Origin: Epiperipatus broadwayi | Lineage: Eukaryota; Onychophora; Udeonychophora; Euonychophora; Peripatidae | NCBI GenBank assembly: GCA_028023455.1 | Contig: JAQFVV010006255.1 | Coordinates: 6,928,501 to 6,992,500 of the forward strand | Direction of reading: 5' to 3' | DNA length: 64,000 nucleotides | Part shown: positions 12,670-26,300 of the stretch, piece by piece | Layout: each line of letters starts with the position of its first letter | How positions within the stretch are numbered: position 1 is the stretch's first letter | The notes under the pieces: generated by a model | What the model was told of the DNA's origin: nothing | What the model saw: only the letters and a program-made list of their open reading frames with translations | The model's database searches: none | Position numbers and translations under genes: made by a program

Positions 12670-14069
12670 TTTATAATACAAGCTTGATTATAAACCAGTT
12701 TCAGAAACACTGCACTAGTACCTATATCTTCAGTAATTCACAAAGTGCTTCAGTGAGCATATGAAACTATACAATTTTCTCTATTTTTATAATTTTAATA
12801 TAAATTCATATGACAAGTCATGTTTTTCTCAATTTTCAAATAATTAATCTGAAGCATTAACAATTATAAACATAAGTGTGAAATCTTTTGCAACACTTAT
12901 AAACTATATGAGCAAACAAGCTATCACAACTTTATCATAATACTAAATGAAAAGCAGGGAATGTTTAAAGTCAAGTCTAGAATTTAAACCAAATTTCTTA
13001 TGTTCTATGATATTTTATGAAGTAATACTGGAAAATTAATATTATTAACAATCTTGATAACATTATAGGAAATGATATATGATGTAGTTATTTATTCATA
13101 TGGCCGCCATGCAACACAATCTCGAATTCACATCTGGATAGTTGAAGATTTTTCAATATATTATTAATTTTTTTTTTAGGTAGGTAATCTACCAGCTGTC
13201 TAATGTTGATCAGTAAAATGATTATATGTCATTTTTAGCAGGATTGTCTTAAATGCTCTAAGTTGACTTCAGATAAATGTTGATATGCTGATTAAAAAAA
13301 TGAATTCTTCACTATTGATAAAATAGGTGTCATATACCCTGTACATACAGGTACTGATTCAGTGGTTTACTTTTAAATGATGTATAGTCTGTAAATGCTT
13401 TAAAAAAAAGAATAGTCTGGAAAAAAAACCCAGTAGAATTAATACTAAGCATCTTAGATAGAAAATGCTTATAAGTATGGTAGCAATGGTAGAAAGGTTA
13501 GATAATGATATAAATAGATTATTACAGGTGGGTTTCTATAATTTCATGATGAGAGTTATGAGAAATGGAATTTTGATAATAGTAGTTAATTATAATTCTG
13601 AAATACGTAATTTTTATTTCTGATAAGATTTACTGCACAATGTTATGTTGATGAAAGTCAGAAATCACTTGATTTGGTGATTGTAAGAAACAATTTTCAA
13701 TAAATTATGTAAAATCCAGTACTGCAACAATTAAGTTTTCTTAATAAATGTAAGACAAAAGTCCTAATTTTATTTAAAAAATATATTGGCAACAAAAAAC
13801 ATCACTTCAAAATCTGGATATTTGAGAATTGAAGCATATTTTAATATGTCTTAGAGAGCCACTAGATATCTATCCAAAATGAGTCACATTCAATATTCGT
13901 TAATGCTTAAATATTTTTCTAAAATGATTATTTTTTTAAAAAAAATATTTTTATTTCTCCTCCAAAAATATTTTTTTTAAATATAAAAATACATTTTAAA
14001 GTATTCAATTTCCATTTTCTGTTAATATGTGTATATATATATATAATGTTGATACTGTATAATTATGTA
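12670..14069. other. Upstream (or 5' intron) of PDPR, nothing recognised
   Basis: AT-rich sequence with a TATATA tract at 14030-14045 and long A and T runs near 13930-13980. No core promoter or exon can be defended. Confidence 0.45.
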
Positions 14070-14163
14070 TATTGATAAATTTTTTTTTTTATTTTTTTAT
14101 GTAGGTGATTTTATTAAATTCTTGATGATGTTTTCTTGATAATTTAAAGTAATTAACCTTAAA
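14070..14163 (+). promoter_or_regulatory. PDPR: Probable 5'UTR splice acceptor and leader of PDPR
   Basis: A long T-rich tract runs to ATGTAG at 14098-14103 and is followed by GTGATTT. This looks like a 3' splice site, so the coding start at 14164 would sit about 60 nt into the second transcribed exon. The ATG is preceded by CTTAAA, an acceptable A-rich start context. No in-frame ATG lies between the acceptor and 14164. No promoter or first exon could be placed upstream. The acceptor is inferred from base composition alone. Confidence 0.4.
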
Positions 14164-14399
14164 ATGACGCCTCCGTATTTTTGGTGCCTTTGTCGTCATC
14201 ATTTCAGGTTTTTTCATAAATCAAGTTCTTTTGTAATTTCCAACAGGTCTGATATTTATAATTATGCAAGTTTTAGATTTTATAGTCTTCCTTCTCAAGC
14301 TCAAGTTGTTATTTGTGGTGGTGGAATTATTGGTAATTCATTGGCTTTCCATTTAACTAATCTTGGTTGGAATGATATTGTATTAATAGAACAAGGGAG
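14164..14399 (+). CDS. PDPR: PDPR coding exon 1 (residues 1-78 and part of 79)
   Basis: This exon encodes the mitochondrial leader and the first beta-alpha-beta unit. Residues 1-40 carry H, R, K and S, with no acidic residue before D30. RFYS (38-41) resembles an MPP cleavage site with arginine at -3. The FAD motif CGGGIIGNS (51-59) follows, then the strand DIVLIEQG, whose E76 would bind the adenosine ribose. The donor is AG/gtaaga at 14400 and the exon ends in phase 2. Read through, the frame stops one codon into the intron. Confidence 0.93.
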
Positions 14400-17300
14400 G
14401 TAAGAATACATATTTTAATCATTTATTTGTTTACTTTTTACATTTCATGGTATGAAAATAAAATTATTTTGTCTGTTAGTTATTATGTTTTTATTTAATC
14501 CTAATTCATAAAGTATATGTTTAGCATATTTTCATTTTGCAATTGAATCTATTTTAAACATTTTAAAATAACTAGTGTAATATATGTAAGGTAAAATTAA
14601 AGCATTTTGTAATTGTGAAAATGTATCTTTAATTTTTATTGATAAAATCTCTTAATTAATATTTTATTAATCTTTGTTTATATTTAGGATGGGGGGAGGT
14701 AGCACTTGGCTATCAGCAGGGATTGTCAGTCATTTCAAACCTTCATTGGAGAGAACTCTTATAGCATACAGTGCAAAACTTTATCAAGACTTGGAAGATG
14801 AAGGATATGATATAGGTAGTATGACATATGAGCAAAGCATATATGAGTATGATTGTTAGAAATTGCTTCACTCGGAAAGAATGGTGAAAATATGATGAAA
14901 TGTACTAGATACAGAACTGAAACAATTATAAAAATAATTGAAATTATTACTGTTGTGGTGGAAATATGGATAAATATATAAGGCATAGAACTGAAACATT
15001 ATATAAATAATTGAAATAATGTTAGAGCATGCCTCAGTATTTTTTTTTACAGTTATTGCCATTTTTCAAACATAATAATGGCAATCACATATTACTAACA
15101 AAAGTGTCTTCAAAAGATTTTTGCATTTTGTACATGCAGTATAGCAAAAGTGATGATGAACTTCTAGATTTTGCAGAATATTAATTGGTCTATAATGTGA
15201 CAACATTGAAGAATGTTTAAAAGAATACATATTCAATGATAAGAAGGTCTTAGATTAAACTGGCTAAAGAATCATCTGGATTTCTTGTAAACTTTATTTA
15301 AAGATATTGGCAAGAGATGACTGTTTATTTTTCTAGTGGAAAATGGAAACAATGTTACTACACAGAAAAAGGGGTAATAATATAGATTGCAACATTTTAG
15401 TCATATAATGTCAAATCAATGTTTCAGAGATGACTGATTATCATTACTGATGTAACTTTACAATTGTAATGATTTTGTTTCATATCAGTTTTACACATTC
15501 TCCTACTATTCTTGAGATTATAATATCTTAGGAACAAAAGAAATCATTTGAAACTTGTTTTTGCTAATCTTTCATTTGATCATTTGACTAATGAAAGAGC
15601 TTGCAGCTTCATCAATTCTTGTAAGGAATATATCTATCTATATCACAATTTGCTTAATTGTATTAGTTATTTTGTGAAGATTGCTTGTATTTTTCTACAA
15701 TCAGTTTTACTAAACACATCTACTAGCTCTTGTAGATCAGCTAGTTATTTATTAGTTTATGAAACATCTCTCTGAAACTCATTCATCTACTAATTAAATT
15801 GGAAGTGAATATTGAATTTTCTGTTGCATAGTATTATGTGATAAATATCTTTCTTAAATTGCTATTTTATATCTTGCAATATACATGTAGATTTGTTGCC
15901 ACAGATTTATGTGGATTTTTGCATAATACTTTTTTCTGGGTAAAGAAAATTTTATTCATACAGTGTATGTGTAAATATATATATATTGTAACGATCCGGA
16001 GAATAACACTTATGTGATGTGATATGATGTGATCTGCACTACAGGGCGCCATCTAGGCATTTGAACCTAGAAAAATTTATAAAGTAGGCAGATACGTAAA
16101 TCAAAAAAAAAAAAAAAATTTTTTTTTTTTTATATTTTGCATCCGGTCATTAGCCCATGTCACTAGCTCAGTGGAATAGCAGAGATTTAATAACATCATA
16201 TAAGAGTATATATAAAAAAGAATAAAATAAGCCACTGCCAGTAATTAACATACAAACATTTATTAACGCACATATATAAGATTTAAAATTATTTTAGCAT
16301 CAGTTTACCTTTTAAAATTTAACGTACATTTTTAACTTTGATTTTAATTTACATTTTAATTTTTACAACTTTACATTTTAAATTTTTTTATAAGTTCGCA
16401 CAGAGAAGTTTATAAAAGTTTGTTTTAAAATGTTGAGTATAGATTGGTTACATAGATTACAACGGTTAAAAACATTTCAAAATAAACATAAACGATCAAA
16501 ATATAAAATCATTGATACCGACAATTGCAGAGGGAAATTTATAAGTAACCCAATAGTATTCACCATAAGATACTTGCATTGTCACCAATAACTTAAAAGA
16601 CATCCGAATAAATACATTATAGATACTCACCGTAAGGTATCATTATTTATCGAATGTCTATATATTTTGATCAAATATGAAAACCCAAAACATACTTAAC
16701 CAATAACCAATCCATGCAAGCGTCTATAAACAACTTAAATTTAATGCATTTTTATTTAGTGTCGATATGAATAGACTACATAGATTTGCATTTGAAAATA
16801 AAACATTCTATCCCTATTTAACCTTAGGCTAAAGGTTCGCAGCCAAAACTGGTGTCAATTTATCTGATATATCGATGCATTCAATGTAATACGAAATATG
16901 GCAGCACCAAAAAGTTAAGAGAAGAAATTGCCTCTCGTCAAATAGGAATATGACATCTATCTGACAAGAAGAGCAATAAAAAAAAAATTCCATAGAAAGG
17001 AACTGCGTTCTCCGTCTTATAATTCCTTCCATAGGCAAACGGGTGATTGCGGCGTATATATAAACGATTCTTCCAGTAGCGAATCTCCGACTACATCTAC
17101 TAACTACATCAATATATCCAATCCATTGACCCAATTTAACAACAACACAAATAACCTAAGATTACCCTCCCCTAATATAACTTTACAAATCTATACAGCC
17201 ATTCACGCCCGACTTAAGTTTAACATTGATATATTTTAATTTATCGGAAAACAGAAATCATAAATAAACTTAAAGAACAAAAAAATAAATAAAAAAATGG

Positions 17301-20300
17301 AAAATATATCATAACATTATTAAAATTAATATTAAAATTGGTCAGATAGGATTCTATTGCAATTATTTTAAATACTAGGAAAGTTTAAAACTTAAAGTTC
17401 TTAGTGTTTTCAAATTAATATTGTTCATTATATTTTATAAAGTTCTTACGGTTTTAACACGTCCGTAGTTTTATCTGTTACTTTCCATGAACGTGAATTC
17501 CCACGCCGTCCTAAAGAGATTTGTTGAGTTAGCCGTTGTTTTTTATTTATCCGGAGGTTTTTTAGTTTTGTTGGTCCTCAATGTAGAAAACGATAGTTCA
17601 TTTCTTTTTCTTTCTTAGCAGAACTGAAGGGATTGAAGAGTGCGTCTTTTTCAATCCCTTCTCTTTCAACTTCGCACCAACGCATATAGTCACATCATAA
17701 ATAATAATCAATAATCAACTATTTTTCAAACTTGTCCTTTTATATTAATTTGAAGGATTGAATTTACATTACGTCATCGATGCGATGATCCTTTCGCTGA
17801 GATCCGATTCCATAGGGATTTCTTTTTATTTGCTAAAAGTTTTTATTGTTTTCCTATCTGACCGATGTTTTTACATTTAAATGCCCAAGGCTGGTTTACA
17901 TTTAACTAATTAAAACAATCATTTCCATTTCTGATTAATTAATGTGTTTTCCAAGATTAAAGATATACTTTTATCTCTAAATCTTTTTAGGTTTTTGTTT
18001 TTAAAATACCTTTCTATTTTTAATAAAGTTTTATTTTAATAATTTTTTTTTTTTTTTATCTGTGCGATTTATATATACGAGTTTAAGATGATATTTAATT
18101 TCAATTTTTAATTCTTAAAGAAAATTTTTAAATGCGAACATGTTTAATAATAAAAAAACAATGTAACGTCGTCTGTGCTTGTTATGTATATATTAGAATG
18201 GATCTAAAGTTTTGCTCCTCTTTTTCAAACATATATAATTCTTTATCAGATTATAAGAAGTGTTAAACCATGGGATGAATAGGTGTCAGGAGTAACAAAT
18301 TATTTCTTTTAAAACTTAATATCCTAACTAATAATGGTCAGACTGAATATTCAGCTATATTTCATGACCATCATTCCCATCAAATATGTCTAAGTACAGA
18401 AAGAGTATATCCCTTGCCACTATAGTTGATATTTATTATTTTTAAAAAAATATCTGACATATTTGCCGATTAGGATGTGATCTCTACAAAAAAAGAAACA
18501 TCTATGGATTGGGATTCAAATCCCTCTCTAGCTTCTTAGTTGTTAGTCCCTCTGTTTACCTACAACTAGCTCAAAAGAAAACATGGTTATGTGTCACAAG
18601 ATTCTATGTATTGCTTACACTTGAAATGAGATAGAAAAATGAACATTTATAATAATATAAATAAATTTACACAAAATTTATTTACAATATTTACATCTTA
18701 TGTAACACTTAAAGATGAATCCAATGCATAAAAAATATACGTATATATTTACTCAAATATATAATCATATCAGAGACAATTCATTTAATTAGCTTGCATT
18801 TAACTTGTGAGCTCTGACATGCTTACATACAATACAAAGCTATCATGTGATTATTATTATTTAATTATAAGAATATAAATGTAGATTAAAAAAATATCAA
18901 TTAGTCGATATTAAAGTTATAAAAAAATTATTATTGATTATTGTGTGAACAAGAAATCTATATTATATTTTCTTTAGCATTCACAAAGAAGAAAAAAATT
19001 ATTATTTTAAGAAAAGATATAAAAAAAATTTAATATATATTTAAAAAGAAAATAGCATGTTAAAATTTATTAACTTCATATTAATATTAACTTTAATATT
19101 TGTAATCAATCTTAGGATTTATTTTATTAAAGGCCTTTTAATTTAAATAAAATTTCTATTACCATAGCATGAGATTTTAATTTGCCACTTTATTAATTCT
19201 AGATTTGAACCATTCATGAGACAGTTGCTTTACTTGATGTATTTTGTTGAATTATTTTCCAGATTATACATTCCTAGAATAGGCAGGAAGAAGTTCTGTG
19301 AAAAATAACATATAATAATTTTTTTATCTTCCATGATTAATGCAGGTAACAAGAGACACTTCTAAAATTGGAATTTGAAGGAGACTACATAATTTCAGCC
19401 TTCTCAAGTGCATTAATTAAAGTTTTTATTCCATGATAATGAGATTTTCAATTATTGCGGAGTTTTCCATCTTAGCTATTTTTTTAAACTCTACAAATTA
19501 TCTCTGTTGTTTAAATCAGCTTAATTTTATAAAACTGTTAAAACAGAATTATTTACAATTGAAAATAATCCAGCAGTCCTTCCCAATGAGGATATTACAG
19601 TTCTTTTAAAATCAGAAAACCTGTCCCCCATCTCCCAAATAAAATAATAATAACACAGCATCTCCAAACTTTTCACAAAAAAAACAAACAAAAACAAACA
19701 CTGCCTCTCTACAATTTTTTTTATTTTTAAGATTATGTATAATAAATCAGGGAACTTATTTATTATTTTACATTAAACAAAAATTTAAAAAAAAAAACAA
19801 TTACATTTTTTTTGAAAATAAACAAATTATTTATTATGTAATTAAAAAAAATTATAAGGTCAAATCAGCTTTATTTTTAAAAGATGTCTGAACTGATACA
19901 ATATGTATATGATAGACCATGTTATATCTGCAATTGCTTTTCTTGATTTATATATTAAAATAGTAGCTTATATAATTTAAATATATTTGCAATAATCTTT
20001 TAGCATGTTCTAGTCTATGTATGATTGCAGATTATTTTGTATTGGTAATTGTATAATTTACTTTCCATATGTATGTGAATATTTGATTGAAATAGTTAGC
20101 TATAAAAAACAAAACAAAAAAAGAATTATAGCATTAATAGAAATACAAAATAGATTTAAGTTGAGCAAAAAAATTTATAATAAGGACTACTATAATGCAT
20201 TTAAACTTGTTAAAAACAAACAAACATTATAATGATGTATTTTTTTGAATTCAATATGAGTAAAATATTTGGGAATATTAAACAATTTTCAGATCACACA

Positions 20301-23300
20301 TAAATATTTGCATTAGAGTGATAAATGGGTTTTGAAAGATCGTGGAATATCTATAAGTTACATATAAATAAGAAATTCATTAATATCATTAAATTATTTC
20401 TTTAACAAATATCACATATTAATAAATCATTGATGCTTCATCATTCCTTGTTGATTCATCTCATTTTTTTGTTTTTAATTATAAAATGAATTAGATGAGA
20501 AGTATTTATGCTAATCTTTCCAATCATAAGAGCTATTGCAAATGAGAAAGCTAAATTACCAAATGATAAACTAAATACTAAAACATATAAGCAATGTCTA
20601 ATTTTAAAAATATTTTAATGAATTATTATAATGTACAAATGAATAGTCCATTTAATAATCTACCACTAAATATTAAAACTTTCATTTGTTTTCAGAAAAC
20701 ACAACAATATTAGGTATGTAATAATCAATAAATTTTACAAGTGCAATGTTTAGTCTCTATCTTGTGGTTGGGGCAAGAGTATCCTTGCAGTTTTAATAGC
20801 ACTAGTGAGGAGGGATGATTACCTTCTATATATATAATTACAATATTATGATTAATAAATCAGTTCCTACATTAGATTATGCAATTGAAGAAATTCTGTT
20901 TAATAACAAATATGCATTGCAAAACTTTGTATTAGATTTTTAAAGTCAATTCTTGTTAAAATTGTTGATGGATTCTCAAGATCAAAGATCTATTTAATTT
21001 ACTACTACAAATTATAAAACAGAAGATAGTGATAAAAAGATTGTTCTTTGGTGAAAAATTATATTTTAAAGTATAGGTAATAATGTTTTTAATTAAGTAG
21101 GTATTAGCTTTCTCTCTAAACAGTTTATTGATTGAAATTATTGAAGGAAAAAAAGTTGCAAATATTGAGAAAATACAAAAATTGAAGAAATATTTACTAT
21201 ATAAGTTTAATTAATATTTCGAACTAAGAAAAGGATAAAAATCAGAATTCTTATGACTATTATACCATCTTTTAATGATTCGTGAAATGGAAAAAAATGA
21301 ATGATTTGTTATTCAGAAGTTTGTATGAAGCACCTGAAATGATAGAGTTGATATGTGATCCATGAATCTTGAGCTCTAGAATGGCTGTTTTTAGAGTTTG
21401 TGATTCTTTTATCATAACTGGGAATGGCTCCTCTAGAAGAGACCCAATTGCTATTTGAACTTTATGTGAATTCCTGAGCAATAAACAGTTCAGTAACTTG
21501 AAAGATTCATAAATGATATATGTAGTAAAATTTTTATAAATAAATAAGTTAACATTGCTTTAAAAAAATAGAAATTACATAATTTTTCTGGACTATATGG
21601 TTAGGAACATGCTAAGTTAGACTTTTCATTCCACATTTTAAAACGTAATGCCAACAATTGTATAAAATCTACGAAACTACAATGTGAAAACTAGTTTTTT
21701 AAAATAAGCATATATAAACAAGTTCAGTGTAGTAGAATTAAATATAAAAACCTCCTAAAATACTTATTGGATAAGATCTTTAATGTCTTCTACATTATAT
21801 AAAGCAAATGAGTTTTAATTAAATAACAAGCCTTAAATATTTTTGGTTATTGTTCCAATAATAATAAATTCCTATCTTCAATTTTAACATTAAGATAAAT
21901 CTGGGCTTCATTTAGATATTATTTTCCCATTTGTGTGCAGCTCATTGGACATGAAATTATATATACAATAAATGTGGACAGTTCATAGTATAAGTCTTCT
22001 TTTTATGAAAATATTTAGAAAAATATTTTATTGTTTATAAGAACTGCTTTTTTTTTAAAAAAATAAATAAATACAATATCCAAACGGTATTTTTAAAAAT
22101 TATTTTGAGTTACTCATAATAATATTAATACAATTTTTCAATATTTTGAAGTTTTTGAAATACAGAATATTTAAGAATGATAACTAAGTTAGACAATTGA
22201 TATTGTTAGCTAGCTTGTGATAATCCATTTATAAAGAATGCTTATGCCGTGTATTATGATTTTTTTAAAAGAATTGAAATAAAGGGAATCAATATTGAAG
22301 ATATAAAACTGTTTTTACTGATTTTTGTTTTGAATAATTTCCATGTCTTATAGATATTTCAGTTAAAGTGGCAATATATTATTTTTATTTATGTGATGTT
22401 TTAACTGTCATTTAAGTTTTATTTTTTATTATGCCTTTAACATCGAAGAGATATAAAGTCAGTGAGATGTAATAAGTGAATAAAAATTTATAATCAATTC
22501 AGTTACAATAAAAGTCTCAGTAACCATATTAATTCTTAAAATTATTAATATTTGTCAATACAGCCATGTTCTCTGCTTTATTGATGCATTTTTTATTTTT
22601 GCTCTTTGTATGAATGTGTTTATTGGAATGAATGTCCTTTTTTTTTTTTTTTAATATTATATATTTAATACATGAAATTTTTTTTAAATTTAAATAGGAT
22701 GGAGAAAATGTGGAGGTTTGTTACTAGCTAAAACACGAAACAGAATGATATCATTCAGAAGACTAGTGGAAGAAGCAAAGTAATTATTTATTTTATATAT
22801 TAATGGGATTGTTTCTATGTTATTAATATGTGCATGTGTAATATATATATATATTTTATGAAGAAAATAACTAAAATTTACACAAGCTTATTAAAATTAA
22901 TAGAATATATGAATATATTTATATGCAGTGTGTAACGTATATATTTTGAGATTATAATCAAATTAATTTAATGCTAATTAATTATTACCAAGATTTTCAA
23001 AAACTTTTAAAATTAACTTTCTCATTTACAAATTCAGTAAATCTACAAAATCTGCTAACTAGGCAGAAATTATCTGAATATGCAAAGAGAATGTGCAAAA
23101 AACATTTAGGAAAGATAATATAAAATCTTTATTTTTTGAATTAAGTATTGAGCACTAAAATCCATATATATGGAATGTTACTTTTTAAAAAAACAAATTT
23201 AAATAGAGAAATACATCTTTAAAAACGATCAAGTGCAAATGGATGTCAAAGATCGGCAATAAAGAAGCAAGATAGGAAAAGTATTGATGCTTTTGAATTG

Positions 23301-26300
23301 TAATGCTGGCAACCTTTCAAAAATATCATAGATATCAAGAGAAACAAGTAATTAAATGCTCCATTAAATTAGATTCATACTTACATTTGAAGCATAAATT
23401 TTTAAATTGAAATAATGTTTTGAAAGATCAAAAGTGACAAGGTTGCCCAGCATAAAGACAGATGTACTAAACTATCACAATAATGAATATGACCATAGGA
23501 AAACTATTACACCAAAGCAGGTGATAGGTTATTCAGGAGAAATACTATTTATTTTACTATCCTGAGCTAATATTATCTTGATGGCAATTAATAATAGTAG
23601 TAATAATATGTATATTGCTGTATTAATATTTTGAATTTTTGCCTACACATAATATATTCATTATTTGTGGAGTACTTTTTTGTGTTAACTGTAGGTTTTT
23701 TTTCTATGCAGATATTCTTTGTATTAACAATGTAATCAAAGTTTTATTTAATTTTTGTATTTTTAGTATATAGTTGTATGAAATCTTGAACAATAGTAAT
23801 AATAGTGAAATCGTATTCATCGTTTTTCAAAGAATTGAAGAAAATAAATGATGAGCATGGAAAAATGATACTATTGAGAACCCATTGAAATTAGCAATGG
23901 TAACAATTTAAAGATTATAAACTGAAATACATGTAATCACAATTTATTGGACTTTAAATGCTATTTATATATAATATAATACAAATCATTTCACATCATG
24001 TGTCTGTGGGTATATGTATATATGTTTAAAAAAATTAGTATTAATATTAGTCATAATGATTAGGTAAGAATATTTTTTAAAATAAATAATCTTATTTAAT
24101 CACTTATTTTTTTATAATTGTTTTTAATTTTACAAGTAATAACAAATTTTAAATTGAATTTCTGCATATGTCCAAAATCAAAAAAAAAAAAAAAACTTTT
24201 AAAGAATATATAGTAATATGAAAAAAAGTTGGAGGTGAATGGTGTGTTTTCCAAATCAGCAAGCACCCTAAAATTAACTGTTTCTAAAAATACATTTTTA
24301 ACTTTAAAAAAAAAAGAATTTAATCAATTTCATGATAAATAAGATTTAAAATGAGAAGTTGAGAGAAGAGAATTTATCTTTAAATCAGCTTGAATAAACT
24401 ATGTAAAATAAAATATGATTATTATTTTTTTTAATAAAATAAAACACTGTACATTATATTGAGACCTTGATTTGACAATAATTCATGTGATAAATCAACA
24501 ATTCAAGGAATGATATAATTAAGAAAAAATAGTATATACTTTTTATGACTTGGGATCAAAAAAAAAAAAGCAAGTGAAAAATGCAGGAATGTTAGAATGA
24601 TATACAAAAGTTACAATAATATTTTTGTCTTCATAAAATTGTTCCAGGGTTATTCAAATGTATTAAAAAGTTTATGTGATTAATTACCAATTTTGTATAA
24701 ATAAAAAATATTTATCAAAAAGAAAACAAATATATTTTTTAATATTTATAGTTCCCCTCTCTCCCTCCTTCCTATTTATAATTCCTTTCTCTCCCTCCTT
24801 TCCATTTCTACATTTTCAACATCTGCATTTTCATCTATTCTTATTTCAGAAAAAATTTAAATTAAAAAAAAAAAGAAAAGAAATTAAAATAAATTTTAAT
24901 TTTTAATTAACAATGCAACTGCTGGTGTCTATGATAGGAAAATGTCACAAGGAATTAGTTGATATAATTTTTTTCAATAAAATAACAATTTTATAGTACA
25001 GGTAATATATTAATTTCTAGGGCTTTTTTTTTGTGAATTTTACAGAAAATAGATCATAAGCACACTATTTTTAAAAATTTCCAAATAGATGTTAATTTTA
25101 ATATTCTTCAATATACCTGTAAAAATTTATTTTGTTAAGCACATTATAAATCTTTAAAATATTGTATATTCTTATTTTTATACTGATTCAAAATTTTTAT
25201 ACAGCAATATTTAAAAGATTAATCAAAAGAAAAATTTACTGATTCACCCCTTTGTTATTTAAAATGAAAGTCGGATTATTTTGCAATTTTTTTCTCCCTC
25301 CTTTGCTTCAGCTATTTTACCTATTAGATATAATCTTTTTTAAAAGTCTGAACTTTTAAGTCATGCTGTGTGAAGTTCAGACTATATTTATTCATAGAGG
25401 ACATTGTTGAAAAAACTTAATGTTTGGAAGGGTGATTTGAATATATATTGAACTGCCCACCTTCTTTAATTTTATCTACTAACGACAAATAGAAATCTAA
25501 AAATACTCTTCCTCCCTTGCTAAACTACCCAATCTTTGAAGGTGCTTGGTCCTTAGGTGGAGTGCAGAATATCATTGGCAGCAAGCTATCAATAATATAA
25601 ACACTCGGCTACTAGACAAATACTGACCAAATAAATACTTTATTTATTTTAAGGTAAACCTTTAGGCGCCAGTTAATTACATAGTAATTAATATGTTTAC
25701 CCGATCAGTAACGAATCCAGTATCTGAGACCCCAGCTAGCTTATCAAATTGCAGCTGCTTTAAAAGAAAAGAAATCACCCAATCTAAACATTCTACTTTA
25801 AATAATAATGATGATTTACCGTACGTTAAACTTTGGCGTCCTTAACAAAACAAATCCTTATTCTTTAAGTTTTAATTTAACTATTTCTTAATAATAATTA
25901 AATCTTTCCATTCCCACTTTATTAAATATTATCTTAGCATAAATATGTGTATTCAAATATAAATATTTAAACATGAGTTTAAATATCTTTTTTTTTAAAA
26001 AACAGTCGTTTTGCTTTATAATTCAAACACGCACACTCTTTTCATTTTAAGTAAATGTTTTAATACATTATAATAACTAAAATATACATGACATACTAAA
26101 TTAAAATTCACACATACATGCACACAGTGTCTTTAAATAAAGTTAAAGCACAGAAGCTGATATCATTTGTATTTCCCAGATACTACCTGGTAAAGTTTAA
26201 AGTTTTATTTATTGATTTATCACAGTTTTATTTAAAAAAAGAAAATCAAGAATTAGAGAATATTAAAACCAAAAGTTAGCTAGGATTTGGAAATATGAAA

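Larger units (their letters stand above)
14816..22697 (+). other. PDPR: PDPR intron 2 (7882 bp)
   Basis: Bounded by G/gtagta and AAATAG/G. It contains a possible large-repeat copy at 15986-18190; the rest (14816-15985 and 18191-22697) is AT-rich with no recognised genes. A tRNA B-box-like stretch GGGATTCAAATCCC near 18510 may be a SINE trace. Short frames within it lack protein-like composition. Confidence 0.85.

Noticed and set aside
14759-15062. Minus-strand frames overlapping exon 2 and intron 2
   Set aside because: Antisense of PDPR exon 2 and AT-rich intron, with no independent support.
16829-17134. 101-codon minus-strand frame, the longest of its area
   Set aside because: No recognisable motif, no splice logic and it lies inside a repeat; probably chance.
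18465-18570. Possible tRNA or SINE with GGGATTCAAATCCC
   Set aside because: B-box-like word without a credible A box, T-stem or 3' tail; not supportable as an RNA gene.
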